A stretch of DNA of 64,000 nucleotides, from NCBI GenBank assembly GCA_949317995.1, contig OX439038.1, positions 59,540,813 through 59,604,812 of the forward strand, read 5' to 3'. Source of the DNA: Acholoe squamosa. Taxonomy: Eukaryota > Annelida > Polychaeta > Phyllodocida > Polynoidae. Position numbers and translations under genes: made by a program. Positions 47,605 through 59,619 of the stretch are shown here, one piece after another (position 1 is the first letter of the stretch; every line of letters begins with the position of its first letter). The notes under the pieces were generated by a model. It did no database searches, had not been told where the DNA came from, and was given only the letters and a program-made list of their open reading frames with translations.

Positions 47605-50212
47605 CTAAATAAGACGGATTCTCCGTAGAGTCTGGAGAGGCAGAGTGTCGAAAATCGCCCAATCATCACTAGATGTCTCTCCATCTTCCCGGAGTTCCAC
47701 CATCTCGTTAACTACCTGTCCCCGACGTCTTTCCTCAGTAGCATGGCGGTTCTTTTCAGCGGTTTCTTTCGATGGAGGGAGGTAGTCTGGATCATCATCC
47801 GGATCCTCGTAGTCTGCGTCATCACCGTCTTCGTCGTCGATCACTACAGCCTTTTCCCTGCTCTTCCTCTTCCTCTTCACTTTGGGCCTGGCATGGACGA
47901 TGGGATCCTGAGGTACATAGTCTGATTCATCATCATCGGAGGTAAAGACCTCTTCTAAGAGTCCAGTTGTATTACCTCCCGCCAGGTCAACAAAGTCAGA
48001 GTCAGATTCAGAGTCAGAGTCTACCTCAGAGTCAGAGTCTTGTGGAGGCAGGGGAGCAACAACAGGATGCTGCCTGGACTTAGACTTACTCTTTTTGGAA
48101 GCATGTTTTGGTACCTTTGCTGTCTTCTTCGTGAGGGAGGCTTTCCTCCACGGTTTGCACATCGGTCGTAAGTCATCTGTCCAGCAGCATTCATGCTTGT
48201 AGCATGAAGTCTCCCTCAGGTACAAGTAGCCATCATGCATTGTGGCAGTGTGCACTTTAGAAATGCCATTGACGGAGGATGACGCCCAGGATTTTACCAG
48301 CGTCTTACTACGGAGGACCTCACTCTCAGTAGCCAGGAGCAACTTGATCTTGGTTGTCTCTGGTGCGACACACTCGACAAAGTCCTCTGCCGTTTGGATT
48401 TCACCGACGGACTTGACGACGCGGTCCGCCAGACCTTTAAGAGCACCGCCCACCCCATCACAGGGACCCTTGCCATGACCAGCTTCAAGCCAGTTCCATG
48501 TTATCCGAATGGAAAACATGGACTGAGCCTTGGTTATAAGATCACAGGCGAAGCGATTTCTGTATTGGGACGAGGGAGAGTCAGTGATGATGTGCAGATG
48601 CTTCATATCAGACGCCATTTCCTTTTTCACCTCTACCAGAAGCAGGGTGAGAAAAGTAAGGGTAGTAGGGAAGGAGTGTGACCTGACCTTACTCACACCC
48701 ACGAAGGAGAGTTGCTTAACTGCTTCACCGCAGCGGATGTACACAACCATCGGGTGCAAGGTGAGCTGGGCCTTTCCAAAAAACACTTTTTGGATCTCAC
48801 GCATGTAGCTGGTGTTCCAGTTTTCACTGTAATCCATTTGGCAAACTACATGGGAGTCAGGAAAAGTGGCCTTCAGCTCCTTGACCGCAGCATACTGCTG
48901 CTCGACCCGATCACAGTGTGCACGGAAGGACACTAAATCTTCCATGAACTTTGCAATAAAGCTCTCCGCGGGAACTCTAACCTTCTTTAGACTTGTGTGG
49001 AAGCAAGTCTTGATGACGTCATTTTTGTTGTACATTTTGGGCTCTTTCACCCACTCCTTATACTGCACTGCTGAGGTCTGGATCTTTGCAGCCAACTGCT
49101 CCTTTATCTGAAGGTCCGTCAACTGGATTAACTCTGACGTCCGCTTCACGAAGCCAGGGACCACCTCCTGCTTTAAGGACATGTTGGAGTGTAGCATACA
49201 TAAGCAAACACTCCTTTTAAGGAAAATGCATGCCTTAATGCTGGCAGTGTCTCTGGCTTTGTGGAAGACAGGAAACGAGAGGGTGAGTCCCGTTTCTACC
49301 ACAAACTTCTTCCACAGGTTTCGGAGTGTGTCTACAAGGGCGACTACTGGAACATTCCTATGTCGACGGTAGTGTTTCTTGTCTGGGAGAATGTAACAAT
49401 TGTCCTCCCGTCGCAAGAACTCATTGACGGCAAGGATCTTGGCTTTCGCCTTAGAGATCCGTGCCTCGCCCTTGGTTGGACTATTGCAGGGAAAAACATT
49501 ATTGCGACACAGGGCAATAGCATCTGCAATGGCTCTCTTTTGCTTGTGACGGTAGTGAATTCTGCTGTGACGGAAGATGCCTTTCTTGGTCTTATTGTCA
49601 AAAGAGGCTATCTGTTGCACCACTTCCACATACGGGGCAATAAGGTCCACCGCATCTCCTGATGGTTTCTTTAGGCCGGATCTCACCAACAGGCTTCTGG
49701 CCTTGGACAACGCATCAACGGCAGGTAATTCACAAGTGACCTGAGGCGGATGGACAACAGCTTTCCTTTTAACTTGGGCAATCTGCGGCTGGGGCGCTAC
49801 AGGTTTAGCTGTATATGGTGGTTGAGGAATTTGCGGCACCACAGCGTTCTCATTAATTTGAGCTATCTGGGGTATAAGAACGATAACCGCCTCCCCATCT
49901 GGTACATGAGCAAACCGTGGCTCAGCAGATTTCTGAGTACCAGCCGTACAAGTTCTTCGTTTTGGTTTTGGTCCAGTCTGTTCAGGGGCCACCACCTGGT
50001 CATAGACTGTTGCAGGCTGAGAGTGGAAGGCCTGCTGACTCTCATCTGTGTCTTTCTCTGGCCTCTGCTCAGGGCTTCCAACCTGGTCACTGAGGAATGC
50101 CATATGTCTGTCTATGTCCTCGTCTTGTAAGTCCTGGAAAGTGTGATCAGGGCTGAGAACCTGGTCATACACAGAATCCTTTAACAGCTCGACGACGCCT
50201 GAAGGTAATTCT
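47605..50212 (-). CDS. Catalytic 3' exon of the transposase-like gene
   Basis: Residue numbers here count from 50172 as residue 1. Residues 1-160 are Pro/Gln-rich. A basic segment (about 197-275) and CLCMLH (323-328, possibly metal-binding) follow. The RNase H-fold candidate starts at CQMDYSENW (Asp447), continues through the strand HPMVVYI and the region of FVGVSKVRSHS to TDSPSSQYRN (Asp531), and reaches WLEAGHGKGPCDGVGG (Glu563, Asp572). The spacing of the first two Asp residues and an acidic residue 30-40 later fit a DDE/DDD site. The tail 710-800 is very acidic (DSDSESDSD, DDEDGDD). An upstream acceptor at 50344 is also in phase but includes an in-frame TGA at 50284-50286; the acceptor used here (GCAACAG at 50213-50219) avoids it. 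Confidence 0.8.
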
Positions 50213-53200
50213 CTGTTGCAAGGTGGTGATAGGTTATGTGAGGTGGTTGTAGGTGGAGTCGCCAGCTTCTCTGGTGGAGAATGTCATGATGTTGTTGACA
50301 TGTAGGCCAGCCACTCTTCGCAGCTAAGGTCAAGATGTGTTCTCCTGAGGGTAAGAGGAAAACACACAGGTTTAAAGCAAAGAAGTCTGTAAACATTTAA
50401 TGGAGTGTATCAACAATTGCCCGGGCAATTGTTGACGTAACTTGCCCAGGCAATTGTTGACATAACACACGGGTTTAAAGCAAAGAAGTCTGTAAACATT
50501 TAATGGAGTGTATCAACAATTGCCCGGGCAATTGTTGACGTAACTTGCCCGGGCAATTGTTGACATAACTCAGATGCCTGTGTAATTGACAGTATAAGCA
50601 ATGTGTGTAGGCGAAAATATCATTGATATATTAAACCTAAGCAGAACAAGTTATATAGGCAGAATAGTAAACAAATCAGCGAAAAGAGCATACCAAATTA
50701 ATTAAATGGTATTGAGAGCATGATAAAAATGCACTGAGATATGGCTGTGTAGTTTCTAAAAGAAAACAACTCACATTGGAACGTTGTGATTCACACGGAG
50801 TTTGGGGCATTCCGTAGTCGGCGATGGATGGATCTCAGTGCAGATATTGGTAGTGGGGGCAGCCACCTTGGTGTCTCTGGACAGTCGGGGGTTTGGATAA
50901 AAAGTTAGGTTAGGCATGCATGCATGGGGAAACAGTCTTGACATATTTCAACTCTAAGTTATGAAGAAACAACTCAATACAGGTCTGAAGGACTTCACAG
51001 TTCGATTCATGTACTAGTAATGATTCAACACAAGGTGCTGACATTTAATGCTAGCTTAGCTAAAGTTTATACTACACAGTGTAGAGGAAGAGGCAAACAT
51101 TTACATGTCAGCGATGTACATGTATGCCCGTGACAAGGAAGGAAAAAATACTCACTCAGTACCGATATCCTTGTCGTTATCGGGCGTTGCACACGATAGG
51201 TCGGTAGTCGGCAATGGATCCTCGGAAAGAGGAGAGGACTCCTGATCTGCCGAAGCCATGTCGTTATCGGGCGTTGCACACGATAGGTCGGTAGTGGGCG
51301 ATGGATCCTTGGAAAGAGGAGAGGACTCCTGATCTCCCGAAGCCATGTCGTTATCGGGCGTTGCACACGATAGGTCGGTAGTGGGCGATGGATCCTCGGA
51401 AAGAGGAGAGGACTCCTGATCTGCCGAAGCCATGTCGTTATCGGGCGTTGCACACGATAGGTCTGTAGTCGGCGATGGATCCTCGGTGCTGACATTGGTA
51501 GTGGGGGCAGCCACCTTGGTGTCTCTGGACAGTCGGGGGTTTGGATTAAAAGTTAGGTTAGGCATGCATGCATGGGGAAACAGTCTTGACATATTTCAAC
51601 TCTAAGTTATGAAGAAACAACTCAATACAGGTCTGAAGGACTTCACAGTTCGATTCATGTACTAGTAATGATTCAACACAAGGTGCTGACATTTAATGCT
51701 AGCTTAGCTAAAGTTTATACTACACAGTGTAGAGGAAGAGGCAAACATTTACATGTCAGCGATGTACATGCCCGTGACAAGGAAGGAAAAAATACTCACT
51801 CAGTACCGATATCCTTGTCGTTATCGGGCGTTGCACACGATAGGTCGGTAGTCGGCAATGGATCCTCGGAAAGAGGAGAGGACTCCTGATCTGCCGAAGC
51901 CATGTCGTTATCGGGCGTTGCACACGATAGGTCGGTAGTGGGCGATGGATCCTCGGAAAGAGGAGAGGACTCCTGATCTCCCGAAGCCATGTCGTTATCG
52001 GGCGTTGCACACGATAGGTCGGTAGTGGGCGATGGATCCTCGGAAAGAGGAGAGGACTCCTGATCTGCCGAAGCCATGTCGTTATCGGGCGTTGCACACG
52101 ATAGGTCTGTAGTCGGCGATGGATCCTCGGTGCTGACATTGGTAGTGGGGGCAGCCACCTTGGTGTCTCTGGACAGTCGGGGGTTTGGATTAAAAGTTAG
52201 GTTAGGCATGCATGCATGGGGAAACAGTCTTGACATATTTCAACTCTAAGTTATGAAGAAACAACTCAATACAGGTCTGAAGGACTTCACAGTTCGATTC
52301 ATGTACTAGTAATGATTCAACACAAGGTGCTGACATTTAATGCTAGCTTAGCTAAAGTTTATACTACACAGTGTAGAGGAAGAGGCAAACATTTACATGT
52401 CAGCGATGTACATGCCCGTGACAAGGAAGGAAAAAATACTCACTCAGTACCGATATCCTTGTCGTTATCGGGCGTTGCACACGATAGGTCGGTAGTCGGC
52501 GATGGATCCTCGGAAAGAGGAGAGGAATCCTGATCTCCCGAAGCCATGTCGTTATCGGGCGTTGCACACGATAGGTCAGTAGTGGGCGATGGATCCTCGG
52601 AAAGAGGAGAGGACTCCTGATCTCCCGAAGCCATGTCGTTATCGGGCGTTGCACACGATAGGTCGGTAGTCGGCGATGGATCCTCGGTGCTGACATTGGT
52701 AGTGGGGGCAGCCACCTTGGTGTCTCTGGACAGTCGGGGGTTTGGATTAAAAGTTAGGTTAGGCATGCATGCATGGGGAAACAGTCTTGACATATTTCAA
52801 CTCTAAGTTTTGAAGAAACAACTCAATACAGGTCTGAAGGACTTCACAGTTCGATTCATGTACTAGTAATGATTCAACACAAGGTGCTGACATTTAATGC
52901 TAGCTTAGCTAAAGTTTATACTACACAGTGTAGAGGAAGAGGCAAACATTTACATGTCAGCGATGTACATGCCCGTGACAAGGAAGGAAAAAATACTCAC
53001 TCAGTACCGATATCCTTGTCGTTATCGGGCGTTGCACACGATAGGTCGGTAGTCGGCGATGGATCCTCGGAAAGAGGAGAGGACTCCTGATCTGCCGAAG
53101 CCATGTCATTATCGGGCGTTGCACACGATAGGTCGGTAGTGGGCGATGGATCCTCGGAAAGAGGAGAGGACTCCTGATCTGCCGAAGCCATGTCGTTATC

Positions 53201-56200
53201 GGGCGTTGCACACGATAGGTCGGTAGTCGGCGATGGATCCTCGGTGCTGACATTGGTAGTGGGGGCAGCCACCTTGGTGTCTCTGGACAGTCGGGGGTTT
53301 GGATTAAAAGTTAGGTTAGGCATGCATGCATGGGGAAACAGTCTTGACATATTTCAACTCTAAGTTATGAAGAAACAACTCAATACAGGTCTGAAGGACT
53401 TCACAGTTCGATTCATGTACTAGTAATGATTCAACACAAGGTGCTGACATTTAATGCTAGCTTAGCTAAAGTTTATACTACACAGTGTAGAGGAAGAGGC
53501 AAACATTTACATGTCAGCGATGTACATGCCCGTGACAAGGAAGGAAAAAATACTCACTCAGTACCGATATCCTTGTCGTTATCGGGCGTTGCACACGATA
53601 GGTCGGTAGTCGGCGATGGATTCTCAGCAGACACCTTATCCGGCGACTTGTGTACAAACTCCGAAAGCCATTTTTCATATGGAATAAGGGTATCTCTTTT
53701 CCTGTAGGTCAAAGGCAAAGTATGTACAGGTATCTGTGCACAACTCATTTTGCTTTAAAAAGAGGCAAATTAGAACTCTTCATGATTTCTTAAAAGAAAT
53801 GATGATACATCTTTTCAGGCTATTGTACATAGTTTGCATAAAGTTGTGAGTTCTTATATAACAGTAAAAAATCAGTGGACAAGTATTGATGAATTTACTT
53901 ACTTCTGAGGAGTTGAAGCTGGAGACCTCAGCTTTACCTTCCACTTACAACTGCACGATGTGGGATGAAATGGATGTGAGGAAGTATTTTTTTTAAAGAT
54001 AGTTCATGTAATATACTGTCTCCTTTTGATGAGTGACTAATGGACTGATATTCTTACTGTATTAAAATATTGCCTCTGCATACCTATTGCATGCCTCATG
54101 CCTCTGAATAAAACTTTGCGATGCATAGACATCTTTACTCAAGTAGAATAACAACAGGGATGTAGAGAATTAACATTTTTAAAACTTTAATCAAAAAGTC
54201 AATGTTTATGTCTTTTACATAATAAAAGTAAGGAAATAAAACATGAGACTCTAAAAATGTCGAATAGATGTGAAGTGCAATGACAATGCAAGATAAAGTA
54301 TATATATATACTTTTAAAAATGAAGTGTCAGACAGCCCTCTGTGTCTCTCTTAAAACTTCAGGAACTCTAGATATGTGGCAGGCAGCAGTGCTACCGGTA
54401 CATAGTGCCATACAGTCAAATCATAATAAAAGCATAAGAATAATGTAATATGCACTAAAAACTTCAGGAACACTATGTGTCGGGCAGTGATACCGGTGAG
54501 CTGGTCACCTGTGTCTCTGTTGTGATTTTGCGCCTGAGCGTCGGACAATACCTCCTAAAATGCATCTTATGGCTTACAGTCAAATAATAATAAAAGTCTA
54601 AGAATAATGTAATATGCACTAAAAACCTCAGGAACACTATGTGCCACATGTGTCTCTGCGTTGTCGTTTTGCGCCTGACCGTATAAAGGTATAAAAACTG
54701 AATACTGCACTTGTAATATGTGTTGTGGACAGCACTCTAAATATAGATCTATATCATACTCCATCCTCTTGTGCATAATAACATAGTTTAGTTGCGTTTT
54801 CTGAAAGGAAAGGCGAAACGATCGTTACAACAACCGTAAAAATTCAAACCAAAACATGTCAAGAAATTTGAAGAAGAAAGGGTACTAGTTAGGGGAATTT
54901 AAGCAAAGTTCACCATGAAATATATTCAAGAACCGTTGAACATTGTTACCATTGTTAGTTTGAAATCAATTAAATAAACAATGAAATTGTAAAGTCTACT
55001 ATAGTAACTCAAACATACATATCCATCAGAATTTAGTGTGAGAACTTACCCTTTAGATTTCTTTCCTTTCCCCTTCCCCTTCCCCTTGTACGAGGGAGTG
55101 GGTGAGGAGGGCAGAGATGGAGTGGAGTCTGTGTCTACCACAGTTATGGCTGTAAGAAGATAAAATGGTATTTAAAGGTGAACGACGATAAGTTTATATG
55201 GTCAATGGAGCACTAGTATTTACCTTGACGTAATTATAAATTCTATACCAATAATTGCTTACAATTGGCTGCATGGTTACAAGTATAAGGAAAGTTATTG
55301 ACTGCTTAAGCGTATTTCTATCATATCACATCCAAACTATACAATAGAACAAATGTTCACTTACTAGAGTCTGTTGATCCCTCCGTGCTGCGTTCAGGTG
55401 AGGTGAAAACGGGTATCTCAACATATGTCATGTCTGTCTTACGACTCTCTGTAAATAGAGAGATATTTTTAGCCACTCCTAGTCATTCTTAGTTAAGGCT
55501 ATAAAACAGAGGTACAGAGGTACAGACGTGCATGTCAACATTTGCCCGAGCAATTGTTGACATGTCAACAACTGCCCGGGCAAATGTTGACATAAACAAA
55601 AGGGAAATTCCAAAATACGATTCAGAGAGAGGGGGTAATTGATACTCATTGGTGCATGACAAAGGAGATTATGTGTAATTGAAGAAAGCAAAACACATAC
55701 TCGCAGCAGCAGCAGCCGGGGACTTGTCCTTAGTAAAAGACAGCCTCTTTCGTGGACTTCTTTTTTTATTAGGGTCGGTGGCTTCTTCTTCCGTCCCTGG
55801 AGTAGAGGTCTCCTCCTCCAGCTCCTGTAACATGGCTCGACGGGCAGCCTGGTCCTCTAGGGACTGTAAGGACTGTAAGGAAACAGTGGCGGAGAAAAAA
55901 ACTTTAAAACTGCCAGTGCTATCAGCCTGGACACAAAAACTCACTTTATGGAGACTGCTTCAAAGCCATTTGAATAAGACGATATTGTGTGGCTGCACAT
56001 AAATGACTTCTCTATTTCAGTTTTGAAAGTACTTACCAACATGTTAATGATAATTACCCTATATATAAAAATGGGTTGGTATGTACAGCGCTGGTTACTT
56101 TTACAATATAAATGACTGCTTTAAATAGCCTAGTGTACTCGTGAGGTACCAGACCAGATGAAATAAAATGGTAAAGGTGAACGATGAGCAGTTTTCAAGA

Positions 56201-57855
56201 GCTGACCGTTTCTTCACGAGGGTGGCCTGCCGTGCAGGTCATCTTCATCGCGAAATCCTGACCGCCGCCATTTTGAATGTTTACGTTTCAAAAATGCTGC
56301 GCATGCGCAATAGACCTATGACGTCATCGTGCAGATTTGGCGCTGGTTATTTAACGCAGGGGTGCAATACGGGGGTTTAGTGCATTGTCAATGGAGCATC
56401 GATATTCACCTTGACATAAAATAAAATTTTATAGGCTGTTACTTAAGCAGCGAGGAAAATGCCAGCTAACTGGACTGTCAGTATAGATTGACTTTCATTA
56501 ATATGCAAGCCAAGTGCTAGTGATAATTTTAAATGCCCATTGAGCTCACCATTCCAGCAGGCTGCCATTCAGTCACTGCATCTACAGATGTACCTGCCTC
56601 TTGCAGGTCCAAAGGTGATGGCGAAGGGGGAGGGGGGATGGGAGTTTTCTGCTTTTTCTTCTTGACGCGTCGCTTTTTGGCATCTGGCAGCTGCACCTCA
56701 GAGTCAGACCCTGAGGTGGAGGCAGCTGCCCTCGTTCGCCGCCTCTGACTAGGCGGAGTCCTTTTCTTCTCTGAAAAACATAGGGGCAGATATTAATTTT
56801 ATTTTATGTGAATAACTTCTTCCTGTAGAGATAGCATTGCGGAGCCGATCGCCACACCCCAGTGTGTCGATCCACCACAGCGTACCATAGACTCGTTCTG
56901 GGTGCGTGTAAACATTCAAAATGGCGGACCACCGCTTGTACGGGGCACTACGGTAATGGATTTTGTTAATTTTCAGTTAATTAAAACATAAAATAAATAT
57001 AGAACTAAACTTCCCTGGTGTCCTCGGGGTGGATCGGCCACCTCGTACACCACGGTCGTTTAGTTCTATCTATTTATGTCAAGCTGAATATCGATGCCCC
57101 ATAGAAAAAGCACTGAGACCGTGTTTTGCATCCCTGTCTTAAATAACCAGCGCCAAATCCGCACGATGACGTCATACACCCACCGCGCATGCGCAGCCTT
57201 TTTGAAACATAAACATGACACATGGTCTCAGTGTGTTTCCTATGGAGTCTCAATATTCACCTTGACATTTATAAACATGTACATACTAACCTCGCGACTT
57301 CTTTTGGCTGTTTCGCCAAGTTTCCCTACGTTTTTCCATGGCTGGCGTCCCCTCAGCTGGCTTGTTTCGCTGAATAAAATATTAAAATTATGAACCTTTG
57401 TCTGCTTGACATACATTTATTTAAAGTTGAATAACATTCTGAGTAAAAAATTCTACTTAATTACTTTTCTCTATCAGAGGAGTAAGGACTTACAAGTTTT
57501 AGTAACCTGATTTGAACACCTCGCATTGTTCATGTATTAATTATATGCTTTGTGGAAAAATAATTCTGAAAAATCAAAAAAAACTTACTTCCTGTATGTC
57601 TGCTAGGTATTCTTTATATGCTTCAGAGTCCTCCCCCTTTTTTTTGTTTTTATCACGCTTCCTGGTGTTGTAGTTAGACCTAATGGACTGGAAGACAGCC
57701 TTTTGTTCCTCAGTCATATAACGATAAACGAGACGGTGTCTTGTTAGCCACTCTTCTAGAACATACAGAGGGGCTCCTCTGGGAGGCCTGACAAGGGGGG
57801 GGAGGCATCCCACCACCATCTCATCTTGTACAAGGGATTTCCTCTTGCGTGGCAT
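47605..57855 (-). CDS. Large multi-exon DDE-transposase-like protein
   Basis: Proposed gene: ATG at 57855, then exons 57589-57855, 57291-57369, 56550-56770, 55701-55872, 55365-55448, 55050-55149, 53903-53950, 53558-53701, 53001-53282, 52444-52725, 51800-52168, 51156-51524, 50775-50876 and 47605-50212. Every junction is GT-AG and every phase matches, giving about 1,708 residues. The N-terminus (MPRKRKSLVQ) has a helical domain with VLEEWLTRH and RSNYNTRKRDKNKKK. Disordered Ser/Pro/Lys-rich segments follow with an NLS-like KKRRVKKKKQK, then about fifteen 29-residue PSPTTDLSCATPDND-type repeats, then the catalytic exon. I recognise the core (MDYSEN ... TDSPSSQYRN ... GHGKGPCDGVGG) as a widespread uncharacterised animal family. 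A transposase role is inferred, not proven. Confidence 0.7.
50363..50571. repeat. ~104-bp tandem duplication carrying the palindrome
   Basis: The block CACACAGGTTTAAAGCAAAG ... TTGTTGACATAA occurs twice in tandem in the last intron of the transposase-like gene. Each copy holds one near-perfect palindrome (50410-50435, 50513-50538) and a further half-site with GCCC(A/G)GG (about 50443-50462, 50547-50565). Confidence 0.85.
51156..53282 (-). repeat. Four tandem exon-intron modules, nested 29-residue repeats
   Basis: Exons 53001-53282, 52444-52725, 51800-52168 and 51156-51524 are near-identical copies together with their flanking introns, with module periods of 557, 644 and 644 bp. Each exon starts and ends in phase 2 and begins DTKVAAPTTNVSTEDPSP. 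The exons contain three, three, four and four copies of an 87-bp repeat (29 residues), which accounts for the 87-bp difference in period. Exon 50775-50876 is a decayed end member and exon 53558-53701 a divergent first member. The near-identity, introns included, indicates recent unequal exchange. Confidence 0.9.
55531..55594. repeat. Two adjacent palindromic motif copies
   Basis: Two imperfect palindromes of the GCAATTGTTGACA type lie end to end in an intron of the transposase-like gene, centred on GCCCGAGC (about 55547) and GCCCGGGC (about 55578). Both have AAATGTTGAC in one arm. Confidence 0.8.
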
Positions 57856-59619
57856 TTTGAGAACTGTAATAGAATATGACATGATAGAACATCGAAGGGG
57901 TATGAGGTTTTAAGGCTATGACATAGGGGTAGACCTACATATTTTTTATAGTATATTTCAACCCCCCCCCCCAACCCTTATGGATAAACTATTTCCTATA
58001 CCTAAGGGAGGAAACAGAATTCTGAGAACTTGTAACATGTGATCTCTTGGCATGGAAATCAGTTTGACTTAATTGGGAGTACTGGTATAAAAAAGAGACA
58101 TAGAGAGGGTTTACCATGCTATGTCAACAATTGCCCGGGCAAAAACGCTGGGAAAAACTGCTGAAATTTTACATTATTTAAATAAATAAGGCAGTAAACA
58201 AACATAAAAAGATGTGACATGTTATAACCAGTCAAGAAAATAATTGTGACTCACTAGGGATGAGAATTGAGAGAGACAGAACACATTTAAATAGTGCCAG
58301 GACATGTCAACAATTGCCTGGGCAAAAGTTCGGGCAGAAAAGGGGGATTTTTTTTACTATAAGACTGAGATAAGGAACCAAATGAGAATGATAAGGTGTG
58401 GAATGATATAAAGGGTCTTAGTTCTAAGTTTGGCTCGTTTTCGAGTGCAAACTACTAAGATAGATAAGGTTTAAGGGTGTCAACAATTGCCCGGGCAATA
58501 GTTGACAACTGCTTTAAAGGAGCCAGACAGTGATGTATGAGTGCGGGTGCGGTAATTAATGTTGTTTTTGAAGAGAACACATCAAGAGCGATATAAAAAA
58601 CGATATCAGTTGGGCCTATGGACCTTTATGAGGCACTGGGGAAGGTGATCAGGCAGAAATGGGTGTAAAAATACGAGGTTCATCACTTTTTGTAAGGCCA
58701 GTCGAAGAAAAATCAAGTTAACTTACCGCAGACCGGCGTCCCTGTCAACGGGGAAAGGGGTGCAGAAGAAGGAGGTACCCGTTACGACCGCCGAAAGTGA
58801 CGCTAGATGGGAGGAGAGTCAATTAACTTACAAATTTGTTGACAGGGGGCAGGCCGGGCAATTGTTGACTTCCCGCCCAGGGCTACAGGGAACTTCTTGC
58901 CTGGCTCTGCTTGTACACATGCTACGAGCACCATCTTTGGCCTGAATGGGAGGGGCATGGGTCCACATAAGATGAACATATGGTACATAGTTAAATAATT
59001 ATAACATGGAAGCACTGATGGCATGTTTCACAGCCGAGCAATTGTTGACAGGCATCATTTTTGAGGCGGTCCAAATAAGGAGTGGGGGGCTGAGCCAAGG
59101 ATAGATGACAGATATACATAAATATATTATTACATCCAAACTATTACATATGCAGAATACTATTTTAAAGGTAATTAGAGTTAAAGCCTAGAGGGGAATA
59201 CAGGAGAAATGAGGAAATGAGAAATTAATTTTGAGGTACATAGCCGGGCAATTGTTGACATGTCAAGAAATTTTCATCTTCTTCAGTTAAATACCTCCTG
59301 TGAGATTTTGGATGGGGGGGAGCCCTAAAACCTCCTGTTTTGTTAGCCCAAGTGTATTCCTGGACTTTAAAACAAATAAACAACAGGATTTGACTGCAAT
59401 TTTTTTTATAATTGAGAATCCTGCGTGAGAGAAAACAAAAAAACGTGACTTTTTCGTCAAAAAGGGGTAAATTTCCCCCCCCCAAAAAAAATCTTTAAAG
59501 GTAAAACTATACATTTTCAGAGAGAGCATAAAAACCCCTACGCTATAACACAAAAAACACATGAAAAAAAATATAAGGGAGCCTTACAGTACCCCCCAAA
59601 GGGTCTGAAGCCTGATTTT
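57856..59619 (-). promoter_or_regulatory. 5' region of the transposase-like gene with motif cluster
   Basis: No coding exon is seen upstream of the ATG at 57855. The repeated motif occurs at 58122-58142 (half), 58305-58325 (half), 58478-58507 (palindrome, one mismatch), 58853-58869 (half), 59038-59050 and 59248-59260 (half), roughly every 170-370 bp up to the right end. The element's promoter must lie here. The spacing suggests arrayed binding sites between promoter and terminus. Confidence 0.5.

Noticed and set aside
50775-53750. A CRISPR-like array (regular repeats with spacers)
   Set aside because: The repeat is 87 bp in coding frame inside exons, the larger units include introns, and the context is eukaryotic.
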